A stretch of 64,000 nt of DNA from Glycomyces salinus (GCF_016428645.1 NZ_JAELXW010000001.1:62001-126000); one strand, 5' to 3'; shown: positions 35,737-45,194, counted from the first letter of the stretch. Notes: a model not told the origin generated them from the letters alone. Program-made: numbers and translations.

Positions 35737-36738
35737 GCGGATCGTCAGCTGGGGCTCCACCAGCGTCGAATCGGGCACCTCGACGCCGCCGAGCTTGCGC
35801 ATCAGGTGCCCCACGGCGATCTCGGCGAGCCGCTCGGCCGGTACCAGCACCGAGGGCAGCTGCGGGTGGACCCGCTCGGCCACCTCGTCGGGGCCGATGA
35901 CGACCACGTGGAAATCCTCCCCCACGCTCCGGCCGGCGTCGGCGAGGGCGTGCAGGACGTGCGGGACGGCCGGCTCGTTGTGGACGGCCAGGCCGTCCAG
36001 AGCCGGACGGGCCGCCAGGAGCTCTTTGACGGTGCGCTGCACCGAGACCGGGTCGTCCGGGCACGGTCGGGCCTCGGCGCGCACATCGGGGCCGCGTTCG
36101 AGCCCCCGCTTCAAGAACCCCGACCGGACCCGCTCGGCGAACCCGGTGCGCCGCTCGTACACCGCCTCGGAGGCGCCCAGCAGCGCCACCTCGCGGCAGC
36201 CGCTGCCGATCAGGTATTCCGCGCATTCCCTTCCGGCGGCGGAGAAGTCGAGATCGACGCAGGTCAGCCCTTCGGCCTCGGCCGGGAATCCGATCAGGAC
36301 GCTCGGCAGGCCCAGGCGGCGCAGGGCCTCCACGCGCGGGTCGCGCACCTCCACGTCCATCAGGATCAGGCCGTCGACGATCGAGGAGGCGGCGACGCGG
36401 GCGAGCCCGGCCGGTCCCTCGTCGGCGGTCATCAGCAGCACGTCCTGATCGTGCCGGCGGGCCTCGGTGACCGCGCCGGAGGCGAACTGCATCAGCACCG
36501 GCAGGTGCATGCCGTGGCGCAGCGGCAGCATCATCGCGATGACCCCGGCCTTGCGCGAGGCCAGCGAGCGGGCCCCGGCATGCGGGTGGTATCCGAGCTC
36601 AGCCACGGCGTCCATCACCCGCTGCGCGGTCTCCGGGGAGATCGAGCGCTTCCCGCTCAGCACGTACGAGACGGTGCTGGCCGCCACGCCCGCGCGCGAG
36701 GCGACGTCGGCGATGGTCACGCCACGGCCGCCGCCCAT
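35617..36738 (-). CDS. LacI-family repressor
   Basis: The 373-residue regulator has an N-terminal HTH (VTIADVASRAGVAASTVSYVLSG) with hinge HPHAGARSLASRKAGVI, and a periplasmic-binding-like ligand domain ending VEPQLTIR. A C-terminal extension of about 37 residues follows where relatives stop; it runs antisense to the M23 gene for 120 bp and lacks homology, so a stop codon was probably lost. ATG 36738 overlaps the GH3 stop in TGATG, so it is coupled to the GH3 gene. It likely controls this operon through the two palindromes upstream of the GH3 gene. Confidence 0.9.
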   Translation of the reverse strand: MGGGRGVTIADVASRAGVAASTVSYVLSGKRSISPETAQRVMDAVAELGYHPHAGARSLASRKAGVIAMMLPLRHGMHLPVLMQFASGAVTEARRHDQDVLLMTADEGPAGLARVAASSIVDGLILMDVEVRDPRVEALRRLGLPSVLIGFPAEAEGLTCVDLDFSAAGRECAEYLIGSGCREVALLGASEAVYERRTGFAERVRSGFLKRGLERGPDVRAEARPCPDDPVSVQRTVKELLAARPALDGLAVHNEPAVPHVLHALADAGRSVGEDFHVVVIGPDEVAERVHPQLPSVLVPAERLAEIAVGHLMRKLGGVEVPDSTLVEPQLTIRLFERDPVLLEPGERVDLLAVDADLEVQMRSGGVPGRAGQ

Positions 36739-39566
36739 CACTCGGCCCCGCCGAATCTGAGCGAGGACAGGCGCACACCGGCGTTCTCGAAGGTCACGTA
36801 CAGGTCCGCCACGGACTCGACGCGCCCGAGCTCCACGGTCACGTCGGTGTAGTCGTAGACGCCGGCGGTCGCCGGGGTGTCGATCTTGGCGAGCACATCG
36901 CCGTCGAGCGGGTCGTCGACCCGCAGCGTCAACTGCGCGGGCTGCCCCGACACCCGAGCGGTGACCGTCGAGAATCCGGGCCGAAAATCGCAGTCGCCCA
37001 GCATGATCCACCCTCCGGGCTCGGCGGCGGCGATGACGTCGCCGCTCTGGCGGGACTCGTCGCGCCACAGCACGCCCGAGTAGGTGTCGTTGGCCGCGGC
37101 GGCCAGCGGCGCCGACAGGTCGCGGTAGCCGACGACCTCGCCGTCGACGCGGACCGAGGCCGACAGCACGATATCGGCGGCCGAGCGGCCCACCATGAGC
37201 CGCTGGCGGCTCTTCTCGACGATCATGCGGCCGGAGACGTTGTCCCAGTGGGCCAGGTCGTCCACGGCGACGGTGAAGGCGACCTCGCGCTTCTCGCCGG
37301 CGGCCAGGCGGATCTTCTCGAAACCGCGCAGCTGCCGCAGCGGCTGCTTGACCCGCGAACCGCACTGGTGCGAATAGAGCTGTACGACCTCGACGCCGTC
37401 GCGCTCGGAGGTGTTGGCGACCTCCACGGTCACCTTCAGGTCCTCGCCCGGCCGGGCGCGCTCGCGGTCGACCCGGAGATCGGAGTACTCGAAATCGGCG
37501 TAGGACCGGCCGTGCCCGAACGGGTACAGCGGCTGGCCCAGGTAGTAGAGGTAGGTCGCGTCGGAGGCGACGATGTCGTAGTCGAGCATCGCCGGCAGTT
37601 CGGCGGCGTCGGTGTACCAGGTCTGCGGGAGGCGGCCCTCGGGGTCGCGGTCGCCGTAGAGGACGTCGGCGAGGGCGACGCCCCACTCCTGTCCGCCGTG
37701 CCCGGACCAGAGGATCGCGGGCACGTGCTTGTGCGCCCAGTTGGCCGCGAAGGGATACGAGGAGGCCATGACAAGAATGGTATTCGGATTGGCCTCGTAG
37801 ACGGAACCCAGGAGCTCGCGCTGCGCGTCCGGCAGCCACAGGTCCTCGCGGTCCTCGGTCTCGCGGCCGTTCACCAGCGGGTGGTCCCCCAGGACCACCA
37901 CGGCCAAATCGGCCCCGCGGGCCACCTCGGCGGCCCGCTCGTGTCCCCTGAAGACGAAGTCGAGGTCGAACTCGGTGGCGTCGGCGACGTCCTCGACCAG
38001 CCCGAGCCGGCCGCCGTCCATTCCCAGCCACTTGCCGGTCTCGGCACCCTCGGGCCTGTGCACCTGGCGGAGCGCGTAGCTGCCGCCGGCGACCTCGACG
38101 ATGGTGAACGTCTCGGTCACGTCGAAATCGTGCGGGCCCGGGGAATCGGCGGTGACCGCGCCCTCCTTGCTGCCGTTGATGAACCCGCCGGTCAGCACGC
38201 TGCGGCCCAGGTACGACCCGCCGCCCCAGTCGAACAGGTCGAACTGGGCGGCCGCGCCGGTCGTCTCCGTCAGGGTCAGCTCGCCGCCGTCGGCCGAGGC
38301 GGTCAGATAGTTCCCCTTGTGGCGCAGTCGGATGCGGTGGACGCCCTCGCAGTAGGCGACCTCGCCGCGTTCGGACAGCGCGTCCCGGGCGGTGATCGAA
38401 TACGGCAGCGTCCCGGAGTACCAGTCCTGCATCTGGACATCGGCCAGCGGGCCGATGACCGCGATCTTCCCCGGGGCCTCCAGCGGCAGCAGGCCGTCGT
38501 TCTTCAGCAGCGTGATGGACTGGGCGGCCGCCTCCCGGGCCAGCGCCCGGTGCTCGGGCGAGTCGACGGACTCCTCACCGATCCCGGCGTAGGGGTCGGT
38601 GGGGTCGAATTCGCCGAGGCCGAAGCGGATGTGCAGGTTCCGGCGGGCAGCGGTGTCGATGTCGGACTCGTCGACCAGGCCGCGCTCCAGGGCGGTGCGG
38701 ATGTGGGCCAGGACCGCGTCCGGCTTCTCGTCGTCCTGGGTGAAGGAGTCGAGGCCGGCCTTGATCGCGGCGGCGTAGGCGGTCGGGAGGTCGTCGAAGT
38801 AGCCCTGGAGTCCGACGAGGTTATTGGGGGCGTAGGCGTCCGAGACGACGAAGACCTCATCGGCGGTCCAGGTGCGCAGGTCGGTGGCGACCAGCGGCGT
38901 CACGTGCGCGGGGCGCCCGTTGACCAGGTTGTAGGAAAGCATGACCGCTACGGCGTCGCCGCTCGCCAGTGCCGGGCGGTGGGCGGCGAACTCGTACTCC
39001 CGCAGCACGCGTGGAGGCATGTTGGAGGAGGTCGCGCAGCGGTCGGCTTCGTTGCCGTAGGCCAGGAAGTGCTTGAGCGTCGGGGCGGTCTTCCACACGC
39101 GGCCGTCGTCGCTCTTGAGGCCGCGGGAGTACGCCGCGCCCATCAGGCCGGTCATCCAGGCGTCCTCGGAGTAGCCCTCCTCGTTGCGGCCCCAGCGGGG
39201 GTCTCGCAGCGGGTTGACCGTGGGAGCCCAGACGTTGCGCCCGGCCCCGGCGGGGTCGCGGTGGTGGAAGGCGAGCACCTCGTCGGCGACCGCGGCGCCC
39301 ACCGACTCGACCAGTTCGGGGTTCCAGGTCGCTCCGAGCGCGACGACCTGCGGGAAGACCGTGGCCTCGCCGAGCCAGGCCAGGCCGTGGAGGGCCTCGG
39401 TTCCGGTCTTGAAGGGGCCGACGCCGAGGCGTTCGACCGGATGCTGGTACTGGTGGAGCAGGCCGATCTTCTCGTCGAGCGTCAGGCGCTCGAGCAGGTC
39501 GGCCACTCGCTCCGAGCGGGGACGCGCCGGGTCGCGGAAGGCGGGGCGGTCGTCTGAGAGGGTCAT
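36738..39566 (-). CDS. GH3 beta-glycosidase with inserted fascin-like trefoil
   Basis: The 942-residue cytosolic enzyme (no signal peptide) has the GH3 barrel with KHFLAYGNEADR and the catalytic nucleophile D243 in VVSDAYAPNN. The (alpha/beta)6 domain starts near 350. An insertion at about 408-537 (RIRLRHKGNYLTASADGG, then WLGMDGGRLGLVED) looks like a beta-trefoil of the fascin type. An FN3-like domain (about 680-790) and a C-terminal CBM6-like sandwich (810-942) follow. With xylose genes near, beta-xylosidase or beta-glucosidase activity is likely. ATG 39566 has AAAAGGAAAA about nine bases upstream. Confidence 0.92.
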   Translation of the reverse strand: MTLSDDRPAFRDPARPRSERVADLLERLTLDEKIGLLHQYQHPVERLGVGPFKTGTEALHGLAWLGEATVFPQVVALGATWNPELVESVGAAVADEVLAFHHRDPAGAGRNVWAPTVNPLRDPRWGRNEEGYSEDAWMTGLMGAAYSRGLKSDDGRVWKTAPTLKHFLAYGNEADRCATSSNMPPRVLREYEFAAHRPALASGDAVAVMLSYNLVNGRPAHVTPLVATDLRTWTADEVFVVSDAYAPNNLVGLQGYFDDLPTAYAAAIKAGLDSFTQDDEKPDAVLAHIRTALERGLVDESDIDTAARRNLHIRFGLGEFDPTDPYAGIGEESVDSPEHRALAREAAAQSITLLKNDGLLPLEAPGKIAVIGPLADVQMQDWYSGTLPYSITARDALSERGEVAYCEGVHRIRLRHKGNYLTASADGGELTLTETTGAAAQFDLFDWGGGSYLGRSVLTGGFINGSKEGAVTADSPGPHDFDVTETFTIVEVAGGSYALRQVHRPEGAETGKWLGMDGGRLGLVEDVADATEFDLDFVFRGHERAAEVARGADLAVVVLGDHPLVNGRETEDREDLWLPDAQRELLGSVYEANPNTILVMASSYPFAANWAHKHVPAILWSGHGGQEWGVALADVLYGDRDPEGRLPQTWYTDAAELPAMLDYDIVASDATYLYYLGQPLYPFGHGRSYADFEYSDLRVDRERARPGEDLKVTVEVANTSERDGVEVVQLYSHQCGSRVKQPLRQLRGFEKIRLAAGEKREVAFTVAVDDLAHWDNVSGRMIVEKSRQRLMVGRSAADIVLSASVRVDGEVVGYRDLSAPLAAAANDTYSGVLWRDESRQSGDVIAAAEPGGWIMLGDCDFRPGFSTVTARVSGQPAQLTLRVDDPLDGDVLAKIDTPATAGVYDYTDVTVELGRVESVADLYVTFENAGVRLSSLRFGGAE

Positions 39567-39597
39567 CTTGGTTTTCCTTTTGGACGTCGCTGTCGTG

Positions 39598-39611
39598 TCG
39601 AAGCGCTTCGA
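39598..39611. promoter_or_regulatory. LacI-type operator 1 of the GH3 gene
   Basis: TCGAAGCGCTTCGA is a perfect 14-bp palindrome with the central GCGC usual for LacI-family operators, in the GH3 5' leader. Confidence 0.85.
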
Positions 39612-39640
39612 CGGACGGAGTGCCGGGGCGCTCGCGCTTT

Positions 39641-39654
39641 TCGAAGCGCTTCGA
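39641..39654. promoter_or_regulatory. LacI-type operator 2 of the GH3 gene
   Basis: A second, identical palindrome TCGAAGCGCTTCGA lies 43 bp from the first (centre to centre, about four helical turns), just downstream of the predicted transcription start. Confidence 0.85.
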
Positions 39655-39670
39655 TTCAGGAATTAACTGT

Positions 39671-39699
39671 GTTCTACACCCGCCCGCGGCCGTCGTCAA
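39671..39699 (-). promoter_or_regulatory. Promoter of the GH3-lacI operon
   Basis: TTGACG (39694-39699) and TAGAAC (39671-39676) on the minus strand are separated by 17 bp and lie directly upstream of both operators. Confidence 0.6.
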
Positions 39700-39789
39700 G
39701 ACGAGGGTTCGCCGCAGCGACGGACCGGGGCGGGCGATGGGAATGCTACCTGCGGATACACCGGAGATAACAGTTGAGGAACACTCCGC

Positions 39790-41037
39790 TCAGCGGCCCA
39801 GCGGGGTGGGCATGAGACCGGAGTCGATGTCGTTGAGGATGCCGGTGGCCGCCCCGAGCGCGGGGGCCTCGTGGCCGAGCTCGGAGACGACGATCCGGAC
39901 GCCTCCGGCCCCGGAGGCGTGGGAGCGGGCGGTCGCCTCGGAGGCGGCGGCGGGGACGATCCACGGGCTCAGGGCCAGGTAGTGGCCGCCGAGGACGATG
40001 ACCTCGGGGTTGAGCAGGTCGACCGCGAGGGCGATTCCGGCCCCCAGGGCGCGGCCGATCCGCTCCAGGCTCTCGACCACCGCGGCCTCGCCGGTGCGAG
40101 CGCGGGTGACGATGTCCTCGACTTCGGCTTCGACCTCGGTCCCGGCGATCTGGTCGGATTCGGCCAGCTCGTCCAGGACGGCGTTGATGCTGGCGAGGTC
40201 CTCGACCCGGCCGGTGCGTCCGTCGACCTCGATGAGCATGTTCCCGATCTCGCCGGCGAATCCGCCGGTGCCGCGGCGCAGACCGCCGTCGACGATGAGG
40301 CCGGCGCCCAAGCCGATCTCGCCGGTGAGGTAGAGCATGTCCGCCACGCCGGCGTTGGCCCCGAAGCGCTGCTCGGCGACCGCGCCGAGGTTGGCGTCGT
40401 TGTCGGCCGAGACGGGGTACTTGGGGTCGCGCATGGCCGCCCGCAGGCGCGCGGCCAGGTCGAAGTCGGTCCAGCCGAGCATGGGCGCGCGCTGGACGGT
40501 GCCGGCGTCGTCGATCATGCCGGGGACGGCGACGGCCAGGCCGAGGATCTGGCGGCCCTCGGTGTCCATCTTGTCCACGGCGCGCTTGGCGAGGCCGGCC
40601 AGGGCCGAGATCGACCGCCCGGGGGTGGAGCCGGAGCCGTCGTGCGCGCGGCGCCAGGACAGGAGTCGGTTGCCCGCCAAGTCGACGGCGACGAGCGTCA
40701 TGTAGTCCACATTGATTTCGACACCGAGCGAGGCGTAATAACCGGTGTCGACGCTCAGCAGCACGGCGGGCCGTCCTATGTTGCCGATGACCGAACCGGA
40801 CTCGCGAAGCACCCGCCGCTCGATCAACTCCGCCACCAGGCTCGAGACGGTGGCCTTGTTCAAACCGGTCTTGGCGGCGAGATCGGCGCGCGAGCACCGG
40901 CCCTCGGATCTGACCTGCCGCAGCACGTAGCCCAGGTTGTTGGCGCGCACATCGGTGAAGTCGGCGCGCTTGGCCCTGCCCGCGCCGGGATCGGGCGAAC
41001 CGTCCCCGGCGGGCTTCGCCGCGATGCGCATCGCCAT
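39790..41037 (-). CDS. ROK-family repressor, XylR-like
   Basis: This 415-residue regulator has an N-terminal winged HTH (GYVLRQVRSEGRCSRADLAAKTGLNKATVSSLVAELI) split across about 33-70, then a ROK sugar-binding domain with LAVAVPGMID, DNDANLGAVAE, GEIGLGAGLIVDGGL and GGFAGEIGN. The zinc-binding CxCGxxGC motif of ROK kinases is degenerate, as in XylR repressors. ATG 41037 has AGGAGG six bases upstream. It diverges from the sugar ABC transporter, and a XylR-like inverted repeat lies between them; xylose or a xyloside as inducer is likely from the gene context. Confidence 0.92.
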   Translation of the reverse strand: MAMRIAAKPAGDGSPDPGAGRAKRADFTDVRANNLGYVLRQVRSEGRCSRADLAAKTGLNKATVSSLVAELIERRVLRESGSVIGNIGRPAVLLSVDTGYYASLGVEINVDYMTLVAVDLAGNRLLSWRRAHDGSGSTPGRSISALAGLAKRAVDKMDTEGRQILGLAVAVPGMIDDAGTVQRAPMLGWTDFDLAARLRAAMRDPKYPVSADNDANLGAVAEQRFGANAGVADMLYLTGEIGLGAGLIVDGGLRRGTGGFAGEIGNMLIEVDGRTGRVEDLASINAVLDELAESDQIAGTEVEAEVEDIVTRARTGEAAVVESLERIGRALGAGIALAVDLLNPEVIVLGGHYLALSPWIVPAAASEATARSHASGAGGVRIVVSELGHEAPALGAATGILNDIDSGLMPTPLGR

Positions 41038-41313
41038 GTCTTCCTCCTGGTGAACTCGGGGGGCCACTCCACGGCGACGCTTACGGGCCGTGCATAGGCA
41101 TTGTCTTCGATGGCGACAACCAGCCCTCGGGCGGCCCCGAGGCATGTTCACAACGCGAACGCGTTCCCGAATCGTGATAATTCCGCGATCGGATCGGTCG
41201 GACCCCGCCTTGTGCCGGTTGTCACCGTGCGCTACTTTAGTTTATCGAGCAGCCGAACTAAATACCGGCTAGCCCCTCAACCCTCACGAATTTCCGAAGG
41301 AAAGGACAGCAAC
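41038..41313. other. Divergent control region of ROK gene and sugar transporter
   Basis: This 276-bp region holds the transporter promoter and ROK operator (listed separately) and an additional GAACGCGTTC palindrome at 41157-41166 that may bind another regulator. The rest shows no coding potential. Confidence 0.5.
41210..41262 (+). promoter_or_regulatory. Promoter and ROK/XylR operator of the sugar transporter
   Basis: TTGTGC (41210-41215) and TACTTT (41233-41238) are 17 bp apart. TTTAGTT-N13-AACTAAA (41236-41262) is a perfect 7-bp inverted repeat that covers the -10 and start region. It closely resembles the Bacillus xyl operator and has a second near-copy at 57487. Confidence 0.8.
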
Positions 41314-43005
41314 GTGGCTACTCCCTCATCCAGGTCGCCATTCAGGCGCCGTTCTCTGTTCAAGGCGGCCGGACTCGGCGCGGCCGGAGCCGCGGGGCTT
41401 CCCGTCATCTCCGCTTGCGGTGACATCGAAACCAGCGGAGGCAGCTCGCAGGCCACGGAAGGCCTCGACTTCCTCCCCGAATACAAAGAATGGCCGCTGC
41501 CGTTCGAGCCCGACCTGGTCGGCGAGCCGCCGAACCACCCGTCCGCGTTCACCTCATATCCGGAGCCGGTCCCCGCGATCACCGACGTGCCGTCGGGCAG
41601 CGGCACCTATGAGATCACCGTGCCCATGTGGGGCGAGCCGCCGTCGAGCGACGACCCCTACTACCAGGCGCTCTTCGAGGCTTGGGGCGGCACGCAGCTC
41701 AACATCCGGCACGCGGACGGCAACGACTTCGCCGAGACCTCGGTCCAGTGGATCCAGGCGAACGAGTTCGGCGACGCGATCCACATGTTCGCTTGGATGC
41801 TGCTGTCCCACACCGACTTCCAGGCCACGGTCACCGACAAGTTCTACGATCTGACCGACATCGTCTCCGGCGACATCTCCGACCGCTGGCCACTGCTGGC
41901 CGGCCTGCCGAGCTCCTCGTGGGGAAGGTCCGTGTGGTCGACCGACCCCGACGACCCGGAGACCGGCCGGATATTCGGCATCCCCGGACCGGCCGCCGGC
42001 GGACCCGGCAACGGCTTCTTCGTCCGCACCGACCTGCTCGAGGCCGACGGGCTGGAGATGCCCACGACCGTCGACGAGGTGCTGGACGTCGCCCGCGCCT
42101 GGACCGACGACGCGGCCGGGCGGTGGGCCCTGTGCGGGCTCGATTACTACACGCCCCAGTGGTTCGGCCTGCCCAGCGGCGACAACTGGTGGTACGACGA
42201 GGAGACGGACACGATCAAGCACCGGACCGAGCACCCCGGCTACGCCGAGTGGCTCGAGTTCCGCCGTACCGCGTGGGACGAGGGCCTGGTGCACCCCGAC
42301 GCGCCCACCGGGACCCTGGACACCCAGGCGCTCCACCAGGCCGGGACGATTCTGTTCCAGCAGGACGGCATCTCGTGGTGGCAGACCTACATCGACCGGG
42401 TGAACAACGGCGAGGCCGAAGGCGACATCCAACCGCTCGGAGCGATCGCCACGAACGGTCGGGACCCGCTGGTCCACGTCGTCCACGGCATCGACGGCTG
42501 GACCTTCCTCAGGAAGGACCTCGAGCCGGAACAGGTCGAGGAGATCCTCGACGTCGTCAACTTCTGCGCCGCCCCCTACGGGACCACCGAGTACGAGCTG
42601 CTCAACTACGGCGTCGAAGGCGAGCACTTCGACTACGGCGACGACGGCACCCCGGTCTTCACCGAGACGGGCACCAGCATCGTCCAGGCCCCGGTCAACT
42701 ACAAGACCCTGGCCCGGGTCGCGAACTTCCTGCAAGGCGACCCCGAGTACGTCCAGCGCCGGTTCGACTACAACGCCTCCGTGCTGGAGTACGCCGAGGT
42801 CGACATCTTCGAGGGCATGAGGGTCGAGGGCCCGGCCGACTTCAAGGCGGCCCGCGCCACTCTGGAGGACCAGGAGAACGACGTGGCCTACGGCCGCGCC
42901 GAGCTCTCCTCGATCCCGGACATGGTCGAGACGTTCCTCGGCAGCGGCGGCGAGGCCGCCCGCGAGCACTACACGGCCGCGTACAAAGCGGCCCGAGGCG
43001 AGTAA
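41314..43005 (+). CDS. Sugar ABC transporter, substrate-binding lipoprotein (Tat)
   Basis: The 563-residue protein begins with a twin-arginine signal (FRRRSLFKAAG) and a lipobox with Cys35 (VISAC), so it is a Tat-exported lipoprotein. The mature part is a family 1 extracellular solute-binding protein of the long LplA/YtcQ class. GTG 41314 has AAGGAAAGGA about 8-14 bases upstream; the open frame upstream contains the promoter. It heads a transporter operon with two permeases and, by context, binds xylo-oligosaccharides. The ATPase is missing, as usual for CUT1 systems that share MsiK. Confidence 0.93.
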   Translation: MATPSSRSPFRRRSLFKAAGLGAAGAAGLPVISACGDIETSGGSSQATEGLDFLPEYKEWPLPFEPDLVGEPPNHPSAFTSYPEPVPAITDVPSGSGTYEITVPMWGEPPSSDDPYYQALFEAWGGTQLNIRHADGNDFAETSVQWIQANEFGDAIHMFAWMLLSHTDFQATVTDKFYDLTDIVSGDISDRWPLLAGLPSSSWGRSVWSTDPDDPETGRIFGIPGPAAGGPGNGFFVRTDLLEADGLEMPTTVDEVLDVARAWTDDAAGRWALCGLDYYTPQWFGLPSGDNWWYDEETDTIKHRTEHPGYAEWLEFRRTAWDEGLVHPDAPTGTLDTQALHQAGTILFQQDGISWWQTYIDRVNNGEAEGDIQPLGAIATNGRDPLVHVVHGIDGWTFLRKDLEPEQVEEILDVVNFCAAPYGTTEYELLNYGVEGEHFDYGDDGTPVFTETGTSIVQAPVNYKTLARVANFLQGDPEYVQRRFDYNASVLEYAEVDIFEGMRVEGPADFKAARATLEDQENDVAYGRAELSSIPDMVETFLGSGGEAAREHYTAAYKAARGE

Positions 43006-43116
43006 CGGAATGGACGGGCGGCCACACCGATCCACGGCCCGCGAGTTCGGCCGAGTCGGGCCGCCCGTCCACTGCCCTCCCCCGCACGGAACCTCACGAC
43101 TGGACACAGACTAGCG

Positions 43117-44100
43117 ATGGCAGCTCTAGAGACCTCAGCACCGGCGGCTTCGGGCCGGACCACCGGGCGAATCCCCATCAGACGCAAGACGACGGTGCGG
43201 CAGCGGCTGCGCCACGACTGGCCGCTGCTGCTCATGACGCTCCCGGCCATGGCGCAGCTGGCGGTGTTCTTCTACTGGCCCTCGGCCTGGAACATCATCG
43301 CGTTCATGGACTACAAGCCCACCCGACCCTTCTGGGAGAACCCGTTCGTGGGCTTCGGCTGGTTCGAACGCCTGTTCTCCAACCCCTACTTCCTGCCGGC
43401 CCTGGGCAACACCCTCCAGTTCGCCTTCGCGCAACTGCTGTTCGTGTTCCCCCTGTCGATCGTCCTCGCGCTGCTCATGCACAGCGTCATCTCGACCAAG
43501 CTGCGCAGCACCTTCCAGTCGATCGTCTACCTGCCGTACTTCTTCTCATGGGTCCTGGTCGTCACCGTGTTCGTCCAGATGCTCGGCTCAGACGGCCTGG
43601 TCAGCAACTGGCTGCTCGGACTCGGCGGGGACCGCCTCGGTTTCACCTCCAACCCCGACACCTTCATGATCCTGGCCTGGATGCAGTGGTCCTGGAAGGA
43701 CGCCGGTTGGGGCATGATCATCTTCCTCGCCGCCCTCTCGTCGATCAACCCGAACCTGTACGAGGCCGCGGCAGTCGACGGCGCGAGCAGGTGGAAGCGC
43801 CTGTGGCACATCACCCTGCCGGGAATCCGGCCGGTCATCGTGCTGCTGCTGATCCTCCAGCTCGGCGGCATCCTCACCGTCGGGTTCGAGCAGTACCAGC
43901 TCCAGCGCGACGCCGTCGGGTTCCAGACCACCGAGGTGCTCGACACCTTCGTCTACTACCGCAGCATCGTCGGCACCGAAGGAGCGTCGTTCGGTACCGC
44001 GGCCGGCCTGTTCAAGGGCGTGATCGGCCTGGTCCTGGTCCTGGTCGCCAACAACGTCGCGCACCGCCTCGGAGAGCAAGGGATCTACCAGAAGTCATGA
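43117..44100 (+). CDS. Sugar ABC transporter permease (LplB-type)
   Basis: The 327-residue protein has six membrane helices and the EAA loop EAAAVDGASRWKRLWHITLPG that contacts the ATPase. Residues 1-35 are cytosolic and basic. It belongs to the CUT1 permease pair. It follows the binding-protein gene by 111 bp and overlaps the second permease gene by an ATGA. Confidence 0.95.
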   Translation: MAALETSAPAASGRTTGRIPIRRKTTVRQRLRHDWPLLLMTLPAMAQLAVFFYWPSAWNIIAFMDYKPTRPFWENPFVGFGWFERLFSNPYFLPALGNTLQFAFAQLLFVFPLSIVLALLMHSVISTKLRSTFQSIVYLPYFFSWVLVVTVFVQMLGSDGLVSNWLLGLGGDRLGFTSNPDTFMILAWMQWSWKDAGWGMIIFLAALSSINPNLYEAAAVDGASRWKRLWHITLPGIRPVIVLLLILQLGGILTVGFEQYQLQRDAVGFQTTEVLDTFVYYRSIVGTEGASFGTAAGLFKGVIGLVLVLVANNVAHRLGEQGIYQKS

Positions 44101-45035
44101 CCGCCACCGACATCAGCGCCCGACCGCGCCGCCGCAAGAACACCCGCCCGGTCTGGGACGACGAACCGACCCGCTTCGGCAAGATCACCAAGGCGGCATT
44201 CCTGATCTGCTACGCGGCCGCCGTGGTCATCCCGCTCTGGGCGATCGTGGCCACCAGCTTCGCCAGCGAGGACGCCCTCAACCGCGCCGGCGGCAACCTC
44301 CTGCTGCTGCCCACCGAACTCAGCGTCCAGGCCTACCAGGAGATCTTCAGCGGCGGCGCGCTCACCGAGTCCCTGCTGCTGACCCTCCTCCTCACCGCCG
44401 GCGGGACCGCGCTGAGCATGGTGCTGACCATCGGGGCCGCCTACGGGCTCTCCCGGCCCGGGTCGCTGCTGCACCGGCCCCTGCTGATGCTGGTGCTGTT
44501 CACCTTTCTGTTCGCGCCGGGCATGTATCCCCAGTTCCTGGTCGTGCAGAAACTCGGCCTGTTCGACAACTACATGTCGCTGATCCTGCCGATGGCGCTC
44601 AACGCGTTCAACCTGATCGTGCTGCGAGCGTTCTTCATGAACAGCGTCCCGACCGAGCTGATCGACGCGGCCAAGATGGACGGCGCCACCGAGTTCCGCA
44701 TCCTCTTCCGGATCGTGCTGCCGATGTCCAAGGCGATCCTGGCGGTCATCGCGCTGTTCTACGCCGTCATGTACTGGAACATCTACTTCCAGGCGGTCCT
44801 CTACATCCCCGGCCAGGACACCCAGCCGATCCAGGTGGTGCTCCAGAGGATGCTCATGTCCACCCAGGGCCTGCCCGGAGCGGCCGGAGAGGTCAGCCAG
44901 TACCAGACCCAGGCCCCGGACTCGGCGCTGAAGATGGCCGTGGTGGTGTGCACGATCCTGCCGATCGTGATCATGTATCCGTTCATCCAGCGGCACTTCA
45001 CCAAGGCCGTCATCACCGGTGCTGTGAAGGGCTGA
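44097..45035 (+). CDS. Sugar ABC transporter permease (YtcP-type)
   Basis: This 312-residue permease has six membrane helices, and the EAA loop reads DAAKMDGATEFRILFRIVLP. ATG 44097 overlaps the stop of the first permease (ATGA). No ATPase gene follows; the transcript ends at a strong 40-bp palindrome. The shared ATPase MsiK is presumably elsewhere in the genome. Confidence 0.95.
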   Translation: MTATDISARPRRRKNTRPVWDDEPTRFGKITKAAFLICYAAAVVIPLWAIVATSFASEDALNRAGGNLLLLPTELSVQAYQEIFSGGALTESLLLTLLLTAGGTALSMVLTIGAAYGLSRPGSLLHRPLLMLVLFTFLFAPGMYPQFLVVQKLGLFDNYMSLILPMALNAFNLIVLRAFFMNSVPTELIDAAKMDGATEFRILFRIVLPMSKAILAVIALFYAVMYWNIYFQAVLYIPGQDTQPIQVVLQRMLMSTQGLPGAAGEVSQYQTQAPDSALKMAVVVCTILPIVIMYPFIQRHFTKAVITGAVKG

Positions 45036-45110
45036 TCTACGGCTCGCAAGCGTCGCCGAGAGCGGCCGAAGACTCCGCTCGTGAGAGAGGGAAGGCTCCG
45101 TTTCGGAGCC

Positions 45111-45150
45111 GAAGAGGGCCGCCTCCCGGATCCGGGAGGCGGCCCTCTTC
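45111..45150 (+). terminator. Terminator after the sugar transporter operon
   Basis: A 40-bp perfect palindrome (20-bp arms, no spacer, GGATCC at the centre) lies 75 bp after the permease stop, preceded by a smaller 7-bp hairpin at 45094-45110. Confidence 0.8.
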
Positions 45151-45172
45151 GCATGCCCGCGCACCGCAAGGA

Positions 45173-45194
45173 GAGTGAAAGCCGAGTGAAAGGC
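45173..45194 (+). promoter_or_regulatory. 11-bp direct repeats, likely SARP binding site for drrAB
   Basis: GAGTGAAAGCC and GAGTGAAAGGC follow each other with an exact 11-bp period. SARP/AfsR wing-HTH regulators bind such direct repeats one helical turn apart. They lie about 55-75 bp upstream of the DrrA-like gene; TCCTAG at 45216-45221 may be the -10. Confidence 0.6.

Noticed and set aside
41628-45035. 1135-codon plus-strand frame across the transporter genes
   Set aside because: The first two thirds are an Arg-rich wrong frame over the binding-protein and first permease genes; only the last 312 codons (from 44097) are a real permease.
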